Shown here one piece after another: positions 8,836 through 18,814 of a DNA stretch of 64,000 nucleotides (position 1 is its first letter; the number at the start of each line of letters is the position of its first letter). Origin of the DNA: Streptococcus gwangjuense (GTDB taxonomy: Bacteria; Bacillota; Bacilli; Lactobacillales; Streptococcaceae); assembly GCF_003627155.1 (NCBI RefSeq), contig NZ_CP032621.1:372001-436000 (forward strand), given 5' to 3'. The notes under the pieces are model-generated. The model did no database searches and was not told where the DNA came from. It saw only the letters and a list, made by a program, of their open reading frames with translations. The position numbers were made by a program, and so were the translations under genes.

Positions 8836-9412
8836 TGATCATAAATTATTTAGCCAAAGTATCAAGATGATTTTAGAGTTATCGGAAAACATTAAAAAGG
8901 TCCAGTTAGTGGATAATTTTTCGACTATTTCGGAGATTGCTTTTGATGACTACGACATTATTTTGATTGATATCAACCTGACGAGTCTGTATCAAGATGA
9001 TGGGCTGACCTTGGCACAAGAGATTATCGACAATGGTTGTTCTAGTAAGGTTGTGATTTTGACAGGTTACAGTAAAAAAATGTATGAACACCGAGCTAAA
9101 GTTATGGGGGCTTATGGCTTTTTGGACAAAAGTATGGACCCAGATGAGTTGGTGAAAAAACTGGAAAAGATTTATCTAGGTGGTAAGGTCTTTTCAGTTG
9201 AAGTGATGGTAGAGGTGTTAACACCACGAGAAATCGAGATACTAGAACTGGTTAGAAATGGCTTGACCATTGATGATATCTGTGACAAGGTCTATGTGAG
9301 TAAACGTACAGTTTCCAATCACTTGGCCAATATCTTTTCAAAATTGGGAGTGACTAACAGGCAGGAGGCGATTCACATCGCTGAGCAGTTGGGATATTTC
9401 CCACCAGATTAA
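8816..9412 (+). CDS. NarL/LuxR-type response regulator
   Basis: 198 residues from ATG 8816, preceded by AAGGAG inside the kinase gene. The receiver domain (about 1-120) carries the acidic pair DDH and the phosphoacceptor Asp in IILIDINL, with Lys in FLDKS. The C-terminal LuxR helix-turn-helix (about 140-195) has LTPREIEILELVRNGLT and VSKRTVSNHLANIFSKLGV. An upstream in-frame ATG at 8798 is less likely because the ribosome site fits 8816. Targets probably include the adjacent transporter. Confidence 0.93.
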   Translation: MKILLIDDHKLFSQSIKMILELSENIKKVQLVDNFSTISEIAFDDYDIILIDINLTSLYQDDGLTLAQEIIDNGCSSKVVILTGYSKKMYEHRAKVMGAYGFLDKSMDPDELVKKLEKIYLGGKVFSVEVMVEVLTPREIEILELVRNGLTIDDICDKVYVSKRTVSNHLANIFSKLGVTNRQEAIHIAEQLGYFPPD

Positions 9413-9414
9413 AA

Positions 9415-9438
9415 AGTTGCAGAAGATGCAGCTTTTTT
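9415..9438 (+). terminator. Intrinsic terminator after the two-component system
   Basis: Stem AGTTGCA/TGCAGCT (9415-9421, 9427-9433) followed by a T run to 9438. Confidence 0.7.
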
Positions 9439-9471
9439 AATTTCTGTGCTACTTCTTGTGTGAGTATCTTC

Positions 9472-9500
9472 TTGAAAAAAACACAAAATTTTGCTAGAAT
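9472..9500 (+). promoter_or_regulatory. Promoter for the yqgQ-like gene, leaderless
   Basis: TTGAAA at 9472-9477, 17-bp spacer, TGC then TAGAAT at 9495-9500. The predicted start of transcription (about 9507) falls on the ATG at 9508. Confidence 0.65.
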
Positions 9501-9507
9501 GAGTCTT

Positions 9508-9729
9508 ATGAAAACATTCTATGATGTGCAGCAATTCCTCAAACGATTTGGTATTATTGTTTATATGGGAAAACGCTTATATGATATTGAACTGATGAAG
9601 TTGGAACTCTCTCGGATTTACGATGCAGGGTTGATGGACAAATTAGACTATCTAGAGGCAGAAGCAGTTCTTCGCAGAGAGCACAAGGTAGAATTGGATT
9701 ATATTGAGAAAAATGGAGAAATGAACTAA
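9508..9729 (+). CDS. yqgQ: YqgQ-like DUF910 protein
   Basis: 73 residues from ATG 9508. It matches the small YqgQ/DUF910 family of Firmicutes, a helical protein thought to bind nucleic acid, with FYDVQQFLKRFG and ...YIEKNGEMN. Longer in-frame starts exist (9460, 9499), but the promoter -10 covers 9495-9500, so only 9508 would be inside the transcript. No ribosome binding site is visible. Its stop overlaps the start of the rhodanese-like gene by one base (TAATG), so the two are translationally coupled. Confidence 0.8.
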   Translation: MKTFYDVQQFLKRFGIIVYMGKRLYDIELMKLELSRIYDAGLMDKLDYLEAEAVLRREHKVELDYIEKNGEMN

Positions 9730-10112
9730 TGGTTACTTGGATTTTGTGGGCACTTATACTGGCAATGTTGGCGTGGATGGGCTTTAACTATCTTCGTATT
9801 CGCCGTGCGGCTAAAATCGTGGACAATGAGGAGTTTGAAGCCTTGATTCGTACAGGTCAATTGATTGATTTGCGCGACCCAGCTGAATTCCACAGAAAAC
9901 ATATCCTTGGTGCCCGCAATATTCCTTCAAGTCAGTTGAAGACCAGTCTTGCAGCCCTTCGTAAGGATAAACCTGTCCTTCTCTACGAAAACCAACGTGC
10001 GCAACGAGTGACAAATGCAGCCCTTTACTTGAAAAAACAAGGTTTTTCTGAGATTTATATCCTTTCTTATGGATTGGATTCTTGGAAAGGGAAAGTCAAA
10101 GTTGAGAAATAA
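9729..10112 (+). CDS. Membrane-anchored rhodanese-like protein, catalytic Cys absent
   Basis: 127 residues: an N-terminal membrane helix (about 3-22) and a single rhodanese domain (about 30-125) with LIDLRDPAEFHRKHILGARNIP. It resembles YqhL-type proteins. The active-site loop, which normally begins with a cysteine, reads LLYENQRAQR, so sulfurtransferase activity is unlikely. A binding or scaffold role is inferred. It overlaps the preceding yqgQ-like gene by one base and ends at a bidirectional terminator. Confidence 0.85.
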   Translation: MVTWILWALILAMLAWMGFNYLRIRRAAKIVDNEEFEALIRTGQLIDLRDPAEFHRKHILGARNIPSSQLKTSLAALRKDKPVLLYENQRAQRVTNAALYLKKQGFSEIYILSYGLDSWKGKVKVEK

Positions 10113-10118
10113 GAAAAC

Positions 10119-10147
10119 GAGCTTGGATGTTTCCGAGCTCATTTTTT
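10119..10147. terminator. Bidirectional intrinsic terminator
   Basis: Nine-bp stem (10119-10127, 10132-10140) with T run on the + side and A run on the other, between convergent rhodanese-like and rsuA genes. Confidence 0.8.
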
Positions 10148-10871
10148 AACCACTTTTTCTGAGAAATTCACGAATGCTTGTCAGCTCTTCTGAGTTGAGG
10201 AGGCGATAGTCTCCCTCTTGAAGATTATCATCCAAACTCCAAGGGCCAAAATGGGTGCGTTTGAGTGAGGTCACCTTGACACCAACAGATAGAAACATTT
10301 TCTTAACCTGATGAAATTTTCCTTCTGAGATGGTAATAGAGGCTTGACTGTGGGAAAGACTTGCAAATAGAATCTCTAGTCTTGCAGGTTTACAGACAGT
10401 GCCATCTAAAAAGACAATTCCCTTTTGAAATGCTTGGATATGGTCAGGTGTTAGAAGTCCATTAACCTCAACTTGGTAAGTCTTATCTACATGATATTGG
10501 GGATGGAGGAGCTGAAAGCCCAAGGGGCCATTGTCAGTCAAGAGGAGGAGTCCAGTTGTATCTCGGTCTAGTCGGCCGACGGCATAGAGCTTGTCAGACT
10601 GGATGTCAGGCGGAAGGAGGTCCATGACGGTTTGAAGTTCTCTGTCTTTGTTGGCTGTAACGACACCAGCAGGCTTATGAAGCATAAGATAGGTGTGCTC
10701 ATAGCCTTGAATGATTCGGTCCTGAAAAAGGAGTTCTTGTAGTCCTGTATCGATATTTTGAGCTAGGGAGCGGGCTGGGCAACCATCGACGAGAATGTCC
10801 CCTTTGAGTAAAGCTTGTTTCATGGCCTTTCGGCTTATTTTTTCTTGGGCTAATAAATTATCTAAACGCAT
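10146..10871 (-). CDS. rsuA: 16S rRNA pseudouridine synthase, RsuA type
   Basis: 241 residues: N-terminal S4 RNA-binding domain (about 1-50, MRLDNLLAQ) and RsuA/RluB/E/F catalytic domain with the Asp motif GRLDRDTTGLLLLT (about 102-115). It should modify U516 of 16S rRNA. Length is normal for the family. RluB and RluE are alternative family members, but the short length and lack of extensions favour RsuA. Start taken at the ATG giving the S4 domain its usual first residues. Confidence 0.92.
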   Translation of the reverse strand: MRLDNLLAQEKISRKAMKQALLKGDILVDGCPARSLAQNIDTGLQELLFQDRIIQGYEHTYLMLHKPAGVVTANKDRELQTVMDLLPPDIQSDKLYAVGRLDRDTTGLLLLTDNGPLGFQLLHPQYHVDKTYQVEVNGLLTPDHIQAFQKGIVFLDGTVCKPARLEILFASLSHSQASITISEGKFHQVKKMFLSVGVKVTSLKRTHFGPWSLDDNLQEGDYRLLNSEELTSIREFLRKSG

Positions 10872-11032
10872 ACTGTGCCTATCTTATCATAAGTCGCTTG
10901 CTTTGAAAAGGCTTGACGTGAAAAGAAAAGCAGAGTGAAAACATTTACACTTGCTTGAATTATGTTATTTACTTGAAATTATGGTATAATCGTTCAGTTA
11001 GAAAATAAATTTTGAATATTATAGAGGAAATC

Positions 11033-12874
11033 ATGACAAAACTTAGAGAAGATATCCGTAACATTGCGATTATCGCCCACGTTGACCACGGTAAAACAAC
11101 CCTCGTTGACGAATTATTGAAACAATCAGAAACGCTTGATGCACGTACTGAATTGGCAGAGCGTGCTATGGACTCAAACGATATCGAAAAAGAGCGTGGA
11201 ATTACCATCCTTGCTAAAAATACAGCCGTTGCCTATAACGGAACTCGTATCAACATCATGGACACACCAGGACACGCGGACTTCGGTGGAGAAGTTGAGC
11301 GTATCATGAAAATGGTTGACGGTGTTGTCTTGGTCGTAGATGCCTACGAAGGAACAATGCCACAGACTCGTTTCGTATTGAAAAAAGCTTTGGAACAAGA
11401 TCTTGTTCCAATCGTTGTTGTTAACAAAATCGATAAACCATCAGCTCGTCCAGCAGAAGTAGTGGACGAAGTCTTGGAACTTTTCATCGAGCTTGGTGCA
11501 GATGACGACCAGCTTGACTTCCCAGTGGTGTATGCTTCAGCGATCAACGGAACTTCTTCATTGTCAGATGACCCAGCTGACCAAGAAGCTACTATGGCAC
11601 CAATCTTTGACACGATTATCGACCACATCCCAGCTCCAGTAGATAACTCAGATGAGCCTTTACAGTTCCAAGTATCACTTTTGGACTACAACGACTTTGT
11701 TGGACGTATCGGTATCGGTCGTGTCTTCCGTGGTACTGTTAAGGTTGGGGACCAAGTTACCCTTTCTAAACTTGACGGCACAACTAAAAACTTCCGTGTT
11801 ACAAAACTCTTCGGTTTCTTTGGTTTGGAACGTCGTGAAATCCAAGAAGCAAAAGCAGGTGACTTGATTGCCGTTTCAGGTATGGAAGATATCTTTGTCG
11901 GTGAAACCATCACTCCAACAGATGCAGTTGAAGCTCTTCCAATCCTACACATCGATGAGCCAACTCTTCAAATGACATTCTTGGTCAACAACTCACCATT
12001 TGCTGGTAAAGAAGGTAAATGGGTAACTTCTCGTAAGGTAGAAGAACGCTTGCAGGCAGAATTGCAAACAGACGTTTCCCTTCGTGTTGACCCAACTGAT
12101 TCACCAGATAAATGGACTGTTTCAGGACGTGGAGAATTGCACTTGTCAATCCTTATCGAAACAATGCGTCGTGAGGGATATGAACTTCAAGTATCTCGTC
12201 CAGAAGTTATCGTAAAAGAAATCGACGGTGTTAAATGTGAGCCATTTGAGCGTGTACAAATCGACACTCCAGAAGAATACCAAGGGTCTGTTATCCAAAG
12301 CCTTTCTGAACGTAAGGGTGAAATGTTGGATATGATTTCAACTGGTAACGGTCAAACTCGTTTGGTCTTCCTTGTTCCTGCGCGTGGTTTGATTGGGTAC
12401 TCAACTGAGTTCTTGTCAATGACTCGTGGTTACGGTATCATGAACCATACCTTCGACCAATACTTGCCATTGATTCCAGGGGAAATTGGTGGTCGTCACC
12501 GTGGTGCCCTTGTTTCTATCGATGCTGGTAAGGCTACAACTTACTCAATCATGTCTATCGAAGAACGTGGTACGATCTTTGTCAACCCAGGTACTGAAGT
12601 TTACGAAGGAATGATCATCGGTGAAAACTCTCGTGAAAACGACTTGACAGTTAACATCACGAAGGCGAAACAAATGACCAACGTCCGTTCAGCTACTAAG
12701 GACCAAACAGCTGTTATTAAGACGCCTCGTATCTTGACACTTGAAGAGTCTCTTGAGTTCTTGAACGACGATGAGTACATGGAAGTAACGCCTGAGTCTA
12801 TCCGTTTGCGTAAACAAATCCTTAATAAGGCAGAGCGTGAGAAAGCTAACAAGAAGAAAAAATCAGCTGAATAA
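11033..12874 (+). CDS. typA: Ribosome-associated GTPase TypA/BipA
   Basis: 613 residues from ATG 11033, with GAGGAA just upstream; an in-frame ATG at 11012 is rejected because it has no such site. G motifs are clear: AHVDHGKTT (P loop), DTPGHAD and NKIDKP, followed by elongation-factor-like domains and the BipA-specific C-terminal domain. It acts on ribosomes in stress and cold adaptation. Codon use is strongly biased, as expected for a highly expressed gene. An extended -10 (TGG then TATAAT at 10985-10990) lies upstream. Confidence 0.97.
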   Translation: MTKLREDIRNIAIIAHVDHGKTTLVDELLKQSETLDARTELAERAMDSNDIEKERGITILAKNTAVAYNGTRINIMDTPGHADFGGEVERIMKMVDGVVLVVDAYEGTMPQTRFVLKKALEQDLVPIVVVNKIDKPSARPAEVVDEVLELFIELGADDDQLDFPVVYASAINGTSSLSDDPADQEATMAPIFDTIIDHIPAPVDNSDEPLQFQVSLLDYNDFVGRIGIGRVFRGTVKVGDQVTLSKLDGTTKNFRVTKLFGFFGLERREIQEAKAGDLIAVSGMEDIFVGETITPTDAVEALPILHIDEPTLQMTFLVNNSPFAGKEGKWVTSRKVEERLQAELQTDVSLRVDPTDSPDKWTVSGRGELHLSILIETMRREGYELQVSRPEVIVKEIDGVKCEPFERVQIDTPEEYQGSVIQSLSERKGEMLDMISTGNGQTRLVFLVPARGLIGYSTEFLSMTRGYGIMNHTFDQYLPLIPGEIGGRHRGALVSIDAGKATTYSIMSIEERGTIFVNPGTEVYEGMIIGENSRENDLTVNITKAKQMTNVRSATKDQTAVIKTPRILTLEESLEFLNDDEYMEVTPESIRLRKQILNKAEREKANKKKKSAE

Positions 12875-12893
12875 GAGCTAGAAAGAGATAAAG

Positions 12894-13148
12894 ATGGTTT
12901 ATTTAATCATAGGACTCCTCTTATTACTACTCTATGTATTTGCGACACCAGAAAGCATTAAAGGGACAGTCAATATTGTCCTTGTCGTCTTTGCTTTTGT
13001 AGCACTCTTGATTTTGCTTATGCTGTCAGTTCTGCAAATCTTTCAGCTACCTACAGAATTCTTTATCGCAATCGCTATGCTCTTCCTAGCATACTTTAGC
13101 TTGCGAGATATTACCCTCATGTCGGTCAGTAAAAGTAAAAGAAGATAA
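12894..13148 (+). CDS. Small membrane protein, DUF3165-like
   Basis: 84 residues with three hydrophobic segments (about 2-17, 22-48 and 53-72) and a basic tail. It matches the short DUF3165 streptococcal membrane family found just before murD. It starts 19 bases after typA with GAAAGAGA upstream, probably in the same transcript, and is followed by a terminator. Function unknown. Confidence 0.75.
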   Translation: MVYLIIGLLLLLLYVFATPESIKGTVNIVLVVFAFVALLILLMLSVLQIFQLPTEFFIAIAMLFLAYFSLRDITLMSVSKSKRR

Positions 13149-13169
13149 AAGAGAGTTTCGGCTCTCTTT
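13145..13169 (+). terminator. Intrinsic terminator
   Basis: Stem AAAAGAGAG/CTCTCTTTT (13145-13153, 13160-13168) with TTTCGG loop and trailing T run; it overlaps the stop codon of the DUF3165-like gene. Confidence 0.8.
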
Positions 13170-13261
13170 TTGCTTGTTAGAATGCTGAATATGAGCATTT
13201 TCGTTTAGAATTATTTCCATAAAAATGGTAAAATAGTAAGAGTAGAAATGGAGTTTGCGAC

Positions 13262-14614
13262 ATGAAAGTAATAGATCAATTTAAAAATAAGAAAGTACTT
13301 GTTTTAGGTTTGGCCAAGTCTGGTGAATCTGCAGCTCGTTTGTTGGATAAGCTGGGTGCCATTGTGACGGTAAATGACGGAAAACCTTTCGAGGACAATC
13401 CAGCTGCGCAAAGTTTGCTGGAAGAAGGGATCAAGGTTATCACAGGCGGCCATCCTTTGGAACTCTTGGATGAAGAGTTTGCCCTCATGGTGAAAAATCC
13501 AGGTATCCCTTACAGCAATCCCATGATTGAAAAGGCTTTGGCCAAGGGAATTCCAGTCTTGACTGAGGTGGAATTGGCTTACTTGATTTCAGAAGCGCCA
13601 ATTATCGGTATCACAGGTTCGAACGGTAAAACAACCACAACGACCATGATTGGGGAAGTTTTGACTGTTGCTGGCCAACATGGTCTCTTATCAGGAAATA
13701 TCGGCTATCCAGCTAGTCAAGTTGCCCAAACTGCGTCAGACAAGGACACTCTTGTCATGGAACTTTCTTCTTTCCAACTCATGGGCGTTCAAGAATTCCA
13801 TCCTGAGATTGCAGTTATTACCAACCTCATGCCAACTCATATTGATTATCATGGTTCTTTTGAGGAATATGTAGCAGCCAAGTGGAATATCCAGAACAAG
13901 ATGACAGCGGCTGATTTCCTTGTCTTGAACTTTAACCAAGACTTGGCAAAAGAATTGGCTACTAAAACAGAAGCTACAGTTGTACCATTCTCAACACAGG
14001 AAAAGGTTGATGGAGCTTATCTGGAAGATGGTCAGCTCTACTTCCGTGGGGAAGTAGTCATGGCCGCAAGTGAAATCGGTGTTCCAGGTAGCCACAATGT
14101 TGAAAATGCCCTTGCGACGATTGCTGTTGCTAAGCTTCGTGGTGTAGACAATCAAACCATCAAGGAAACTCTTTCAGCCTTCGGTGGTGTTAAACACCGT
14201 CTCCAATTTGTGGATGAAATCAAGGGTGTCAAGTTCTATAATGATAGCAAGTCAACCAATATCTTGGCTACTCAAAAAGCCTTGTCAGGATTTGACAACA
14301 GCAAGGTAGTCTTGATTGCAGGTGGTTTGGACCGTGGCAATGAGTTTGACGAATTGGTTCCAGATATTACTGGACTTAAGAAGATGGTCATCCTCGGTCA
14401 GTCAGCAGAACGTGTCAAACGGGCAGCAGATAAGGCTGGTGTGACTTATGTAGATGCGACTGATATTGCAGATGCGACCCGCAAGGCCTATGAACTTGCG
14501 ACTCAAGGAGATGTAGTCCTTCTCAGTCCTGCCAATGCCAGCTGGGATATGTATGCTAACTTTGAAGTACGTGGCGACCTCTTTATCGACACAGTAGCGG
14601 AGTTAAAGGAATAA
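13262..14614 (+). CDS. murD: UDP-N-acetylmuramoyl-L-alanine--D-glutamate ligase
   Basis: 450 residues, normal length. It adds D-Glu to UDP-MurNAc-L-Ala in the cytoplasm. The ATP loop [12 protein letters not shown] is at about residue 117, the central Mur ligase domain has HIDYHGS, and the C-terminal domain has FYNDSKSTN and [10 protein letters not shown]. The gene is followed one base later by murG and then divIB, the usual streptococcal division and cell wall cluster. The probable promoter has a TAAAAT -10 near 13230. Confidence 0.97.
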   Translation: MKVIDQFKNKKVLVLGLAKSGESAARLLDKLGAIVTVNDGKPFEDNPAAQSLLEEGIKVITGGHPLELLDEEFALMVKNPGIPYSNPMIEKALAKGIPVLTEVELAYLISEAPIIGITGSNGKTTTTTMIGEVLTVAGQHGLLSGNIGYPASQVAQTASDKDTLVMELSSFQLMGVQEFHPEIAVITNLMPTHIDYHGSFEEYVAAKWNIQNKMTAADFLVLNFNQDLAKELATKTEATVVPFSTQEKVDGAYLEDGQLYFRGEVVMAASEIGVPGSHNVENALATIAVAKLRGVDNQTIKETLSAFGGVKHRLQFVDEIKGVKFYNDSKSTNILATQKALSGFDNSKVVLIAGGLDRGNEFDELVPDITGLKKMVILGQSAERVKRAADKAGVTYVDATDIADATRKAYELATQGDVVLLSPANASWDMYANFEVRGDLFIDTVAELKE

Positions 14615-14615
14615 T

Positions 14616-15674
14616 ATGAAAAAAATTGTCTTTACAGGTGGGGGGACGGTTGGACACGTGACCCTCAACCTTTTGTTAATGCCCAAGTTCATCGAAGATG
14701 GCTGGGAAGTCCACTATATTGGGGATAAACGTGGTATCGAACACCAAGAAATCCTCAAGTCGGGTCTAGATGTCACCTTCCATTCCATTGCGACTGGAAA
14801 ATTGCGTCGTTATTTCTCTTGGCAAAATATGCTGGATGTATTTAAAGTTGGCTGGGGAATTGTTCAATCGCTCTTTATCATGTTGCGACTTCGTCCACAG
14901 GCCCTTTTTTCAAAGGGAGGTTTTGTCTCAGTGCCGCCAGTTATCGCAGCACGTGTTTCAGGAGTGCCTGTCTTTATTCACGAATCGGACCTATCTATGG
15001 GCTTGGCCAATAAAATAGCCTATAAATTTGCGACGAAGATGTATTCAACATTTGAGCAAGCTTCAAGTTTGTCTAAGGTCGAGCATGTAGGGGCAGTGAC
15101 CAAGGTTTCAGACCAAAAAACTCCAGAACCAGATGAATTGGTGGATATCCAAACCCACTTTAATCCAAAATTGCCAACAGTGCTGTTTGTCGGCGGTTCT
15201 GCAGGCGCTCGTGTCTTTAACCAATTGGTGACAGACCATAAGAAAGAACTGACAGAGCGATACAATATTGTCAATTTAACTGGAGATTCTAGCCTGAACG
15301 AGTTGAGCCAAAATCTTTTTCGTGTTGACTATGTGACCAATCTCTATCAACCCTTGATGGAATTGGCTGACATTGTTGTGACACGAGGTGGTGCTAATAC
15401 GATTTTTGAGCTCTTGGCGATGGCAAAATTACATGTCATAGTGCCACTTGGTCGTGAGGCAAGTCGTGGTGACCAAATTGAAAATGCAGCCTACTTTGTT
15501 AAGAAAGGATATGCAGAAGAGCTTCAAGAAAGTGATTTGACCTTGGATAGTTTGGAAGAGAAGCTTTCTCACTTACTAAGTCACAAGGAAGATTACCAGG
15601 CTAAGATGAAGGCTTCTAAGGAATTGAAATCTCTAGCAGATTTTTACCAATTGTTGAAAAAAGATTTATCATAA
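14616..15674 (+). CDS. murG: Lipid II synthase MurG (GlcNAc transferase)
   Basis: 352 residues, GT28 fold. The N-terminal loop [14 protein letters not shown] and the donor-binding region [15 protein letters not shown] and [12 protein letters not shown] are present. It transfers GlcNAc onto lipid I at the inner face of the membrane. The start lies one base after the murD stop, so translation is coupled. Confidence 0.97.
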   Translation: MKKIVFTGGGTVGHVTLNLLLMPKFIEDGWEVHYIGDKRGIEHQEILKSGLDVTFHSIATGKLRRYFSWQNMLDVFKVGWGIVQSLFIMLRLRPQALFSKGGFVSVPPVIAARVSGVPVFIHESDLSMGLANKIAYKFATKMYSTFEQASSLSKVEHVGAVTKVSDQKTPEPDELVDIQTHFNPKLPTVLFVGGSAGARVFNQLVTDHKKELTERYNIVNLTGDSSLNELSQNLFRVDYVTNLYQPLMELADIVVTRGGANTIFELLAMAKLHVIVPLGREASRGDQIENAAYFVKKGYAEELQESDLTLDSLEEKLSHLLSHKEDYQAKMKASKELKSLADFYQLLKKDLS

Positions 15675-15683
15675 GGAAAGTAA

Positions 15684-16937
15684 ATGTCAAAAGATAAGAA
15701 AAATGAGGGCAAAGAAATCCTCGAAGAATTTAAAGAGTTATCAGAATGGCAGAAACGAAACCAAGAATATCTAAAAAAGAAGGCTGAAGAAGAGGCGGCC
15801 CTAGCTGAGAAGAAGGAAAAGGAAAGACAAGCTCGAATGGCTTCAAAATCTGAAAAGTCAGATGCAACTGAGGACCAAGAGAGTGAATCTGATCCAAAAG
15901 ACCCAAAATCAGCTAAGGAAGATGCTAAGGAAAAAGTAGAAGAGTCAGAAGACGTCAAAAAAGAAGCATCCAAAGAAGAACCAAAGTCTAAAAAGACAGA
16001 GAAAGAGGATAAACGGGATAAAAAAATAGAGAAAAAGCCTGTGAAGGAAAAACCGGTCAAACCGAAAATTCCAGGAGTTCATATCTGGCGGGCTATCTCG
16101 ATTTTGTTTCTCAGTCTGCTTTTATTGGTTATCTCTGCCTACTTGCTCAGCCCTTATGCGACCATGAAGGATATTCGTGTTGAGGGAACAGTGCAAACTA
16201 CAGCTGATGATATTCGACAGGCTTCAGGCATTCAGGATTCGGATTATACAATTAACCTTCTGCTAGATAAGGCAAAATATGAAGAGCAGATCAAGTCTAA
16301 CTATTGGGTTGAATCAGCTCAGCTTGTCTATCAATTTCCAACCAAGTTTACTATCAAGGTCAAGGAATATGATATTGTGGCCTACTATGTTTCTGGAGAA
16401 AGTCATTATCCAATCCTTTCAAGTGGTCAGCTTGAGAGCAGTGCGGTGAGTTTGGTGAGTCTGCCAGAAACTTATTTATCAGTTCTCTTTAATGACAGCG
16501 AACAAATCAAGACCTTTACGTCAGAGCTTGCTCAAATTAGCCCAGAACTCAAGGCGGCTATCCAAAAGGTGGAATTAGCCCCAAGCAAGGTGACTTCCGA
16601 TTTAATTCGATTGACCATGAATGATTCGGACGAAGTCTTGGTTCCCCTTTCTGAAATGAGTAAGAAACTGCCATATTACAGTAAGATTAAGCCACAATTG
16701 TCAGAACCGAGTGTGATTGACATGGAAGCTGGAATTTACAGCTACACTGTGGCGGATAAATTAATTATGGAGGCAGAAGAAAAAGCCAAACAAGAGGCTA
16801 AGGAAGCTGAGAAGAAACAAAAAGAGGAAGAGAAGAAAAGACTGGAAGAACAGCAGAATAAATTGGAAGAAGAGAAGAAAAAATTGGAGGAAGAGAGCAA
16901 TCGAAATCAAACAAGTCAGCGTTCATCGCGTCGCTAG
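15684..16937 (+). CDS. divIB: Cell division protein DivIB/FtsQ
   Basis: 417 residues. A long, highly charged Lys/Glu-rich cytoplasmic region (about 1-132) precedes one membrane helix (about 138-155), then the POTRA domain (MKDIRVEGTVQTTADDI, about 165-235), the beta domain, and a charged coiled-coil tail (about 365-410). It is part of the DivIB-DivIC-FtsL complex at the septum. The long cytoplasmic arm is typical of streptococci. It lies 9 bases after murG, with AAGGAAAG upstream. Confidence 0.92.
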   Translation: MSKDKKNEGKEILEEFKELSEWQKRNQEYLKKKAEEEAALAEKKEKERQARMASKSEKSDATEDQESESDPKDPKSAKEDAKEKVEESEDVKKEASKEEPKSKKTEKEDKRDKKIEKKPVKEKPVKPKIPGVHIWRAISILFLSLLLLVISAYLLSPYATMKDIRVEGTVQTTADDIRQASGIQDSDYTINLLLDKAKYEEQIKSNYWVESAQLVYQFPTKFTIKVKEYDIVAYYVSGESHYPILSSGQLESSAVSLVSLPETYLSVLFNDSEQIKTFTSELAQISPELKAAIQKVELAPSKVTSDLIRLTMNDSDEVLVPLSEMSKKLPYYSKIKPQLSEPSVIDMEAGIYSYTVADKLIMEAEEKAKQEAKEAEKKQKEEEKKRLEEQQNKLEEEKKKLEEESNRNQTSQRSSRR

Positions 16938-16980
16938 GTTTAGCTTTTTTTCTATAGCTCTTTAGTGACCATGTTTTTAC

Positions 16981-17009
16981 TTGACAAGTGCTAGTAGAAA
17001 TAATAGAAT
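16981..17009 (+). promoter_or_regulatory. pyr promoter
   Basis: TTGACA (16981-16986), 17-bp spacer, TAGAAT (17004-17009), directly upstream of the PyrR leader. Confidence 0.75.
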
Positions 17010-17024
17010 AGTAAAAAACCTTTA

Positions 17025-17116
17025 AAGCAGTCCAGAGAGGCAGCTAAGGTTAGACGGTGAAAGGGTGGAGACTACCCATTTTTCGTGGAACCTTGCTGTT
17101 GGCAGGTTCCTTTTTT
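17025..17116 (+). promoter_or_regulatory. PyrR-dependent attenuator of pyrF-pyrE
   Basis: The PyrR loop signature AGTCCAGAGAGG is at 17029-17040. A terminator with stem GGAACCT/AGGTTCC (17087-17093, 17104-17110) and six T follows. With uridine nucleotides, PyrR binding to the upstream loop should favour the terminator. The 233-base gap before pyrF is explained by this leader. Confidence 0.88.
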
Positions 17117-17169
17117 CGTGGCTTCTTGTGGCCAGACTCTCTCACTAGCAAAGGTAAAAGGAGAAACCT

Positions 17170-17871
17170 ATGCGAGAACATCGTCCAGTTATTGCTCTTG
17201 ATTTTCCTAGTTTTGAGGCGGTCAAGGAATTTTTAGCTCTTTTCCCAGTAGAAGAAAGCCTTTATCTAAAGGTAGGGATGGAGCTTTATTACGCAACGGG
17301 GCCTGAGATTATTTCCTATTTAAAAAACTTGGGACATAGCGTCTTTCTTGATCTTAAACTTCATGACATTCCCAATACAGTCAAGTCAGCCATGAAGATC
17401 TTGTCTCAGCTTGGTGTAGACATGACCAATGTTCATGCGGCTGGTGGTGTAGAGATGATGAAGGCTGCGCGTGAAGGTCTTGGAAGTCAAGCCAAATTGA
17501 TCGCTGTCACTCAGCTCACATCAACATCAGAAGCTCAGATGCAGGAGTTTCAAAATATCCAAACCAGCCTGCAAGAGTCTGTGATTCATTATGCTAAGAA
17601 GACAGCTGAAGCGGGATTAGATGGTGTTGTTTGCTCGGCTCAGGAAGTGCAAGTCATCAAACAGGCTACCAAACTAGATTTTATCTGTCTGACACCGGGT
17701 ATTCGTCCAGCAGGAGCTGCAGTTGGAGATCAAAAACGTGTGATGACCCCTGCTGATGCCTATCAAATCGGTAGTGACTATATCGTAGTGGGACGTCCCA
17801 TTACCCAAGCTAAAGATCCTGTTGCAGCTTATCATGCCATCAAGGATGAATGGACACAGGACTGGAATTAA
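17170..17871 (+). CDS. pyrF: Orotidine 5'-phosphate decarboxylase
   Basis: 233 residues, standard size. The catalytic Asp-Lys-Asp motif [12 protein letters not shown] is at about 56-67, with HAAGG and the phosphate loop [10 protein letters not shown] near the end. It makes UMP from OMP. AAAGGAGA lies upstream of the ATG. It is co-transcribed with pyrE and controlled by the PyrR attenuator. Confidence 0.98.
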   Translation: MREHRPVIALDFPSFEAVKEFLALFPVEESLYLKVGMELYYATGPEIISYLKNLGHSVFLDLKLHDIPNTVKSAMKILSQLGVDMTNVHAAGGVEMMKAAREGLGSQAKLIAVTQLTSTSEAQMQEFQNIQTSLQESVIHYAKKTAEAGLDGVVCSAQEVQVIKQATKLDFICLTPGIRPAGAAVGDQKRVMTPADAYQIGSDYIVVGRPITQAKDPVAAYHAIKDEWTQDWN

Positions 17872-17904
17872 AGAAATAGATTAGAAAAATAAAAGGAGAA
17901 TACC

Positions 17905-18537
17905 ATGACACTTGCTAAAGATATCGCTAGCCACCTCTTGAAAATCCAAGCCGTTTACCTCAAACCAGAGGAGCCTTTCACTTGGGCATCTGGTATCAAG
18001 TCACCGATTTACACTGATAATCGTGTGACTCTTGCCTATCCAGAAACTCGTAGCCTAATTGAAAATGGCTTTGTAGATGCTATCAAAGAGACCTTTCCAG
18101 AGGTTGAGGTGATTGCAGGAACTGCAACAGCAGGGATTCCACACGGAGCTATTATTGCTGATAAGATGGATCTACCTTTTGCCTACATCCGTAGCAAACC
18201 AAAAGACCACGGTGCTGGTAATCAAATCGAAGGCCGCGTAGCTGAGGGACAAAAGATGGTAGTGGTTGAAGACCTTATTTCAACAGGTGGTTCTGTTCTC
18301 GATGCCGTGGCAGCAGCCAAGCGAGAAGGAGCTGACGTTCTTGGAGTGGTCGCGATTTTCAGCTACCAATTACCAAAAGCAGATAAGAATTTCTCAGACG
18401 CAGGTGTTAAGCTGTTAACACTTTCTAACTACAGTGAACTCATTCACCTAGCTCAAGAAGAAGGTTACATCACACCAGAAGGGCTCGACCTTCTAAAAAG
18501 CTTTAAAGAAGACCAAGAAAATTGGCAAAATGCTTAA
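17905..18537 (+). CDS. pyrE: Orotate phosphoribosyltransferase
   Basis: 210 residues. The PRPP-binding motif [12 protein letters not shown] is near residues 117-128, and [17 protein letters not shown] is the catalytic loop. It makes OMP from orotate and PRPP. It begins 33 bases after pyrF with AAAGGAGAA, and a terminator follows. Confidence 0.98.
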   Translation: MTLAKDIASHLLKIQAVYLKPEEPFTWASGIKSPIYTDNRVTLAYPETRSLIENGFVDAIKETFPEVEVIAGTATAGIPHGAIIADKMDLPFAYIRSKPKDHGAGNQIEGRVAEGQKMVVVEDLISTGGSVLDAVAAAKREGADVLGVVAIFSYQLPKADKNFSDAGVKLLTLSNYSELIHLAQEEGYITPEGLDLLKSFKEDQENWQNA

Positions 18538-18545
18538 GACATAGA

Positions 18546-18581
18546 AAATCAGGTAGTCACTAGGATTACCTGATTTCTTTT
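18546..18581 (+). terminator. Intrinsic terminator after pyrE
   Basis: Ten-bp stem (18546-18555, 18567-18576) with a T-rich tail. Confidence 0.85.
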
Positions 18582-18599
18582 TGTGATGTTATTGGATCT

Positions 18600-18740
18600 T
18601 ATACTCAATGAAAATCAAAAAGCAAACTAGGAAGCTAGCCGCAGATTGTTCAAAGCACTGCTTTGAGGTTGTAGATAAGACTGACGAAGTCAGTCACATA
18701 TATAATCCAAGGCGAAGCTGACGTGGTTTGAAGAGTATTA
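18600..18740 (-). repeat. BOX element, reverse orientation, one boxB
   Basis: It begins TATACTCAATGAAAATCAAA and ends GTTTGAAGAGTATTA, the inverted ends of a pneumococcal BOX. The inner part has GACGAAGTC and CAAAGCACTGCTTTGAGG typical of boxA/boxB/boxC. It lies between pyrE and the accessory unit, where the conserved gene order breaks. Confidence 0.85.
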
Positions 18741-18814
18741 CTTGTTTTATATTGTGAACAATGGTAGGGAGGGTAGATAACGTAGATATTATGACATAAG
18801 AATAAATATTAGAA

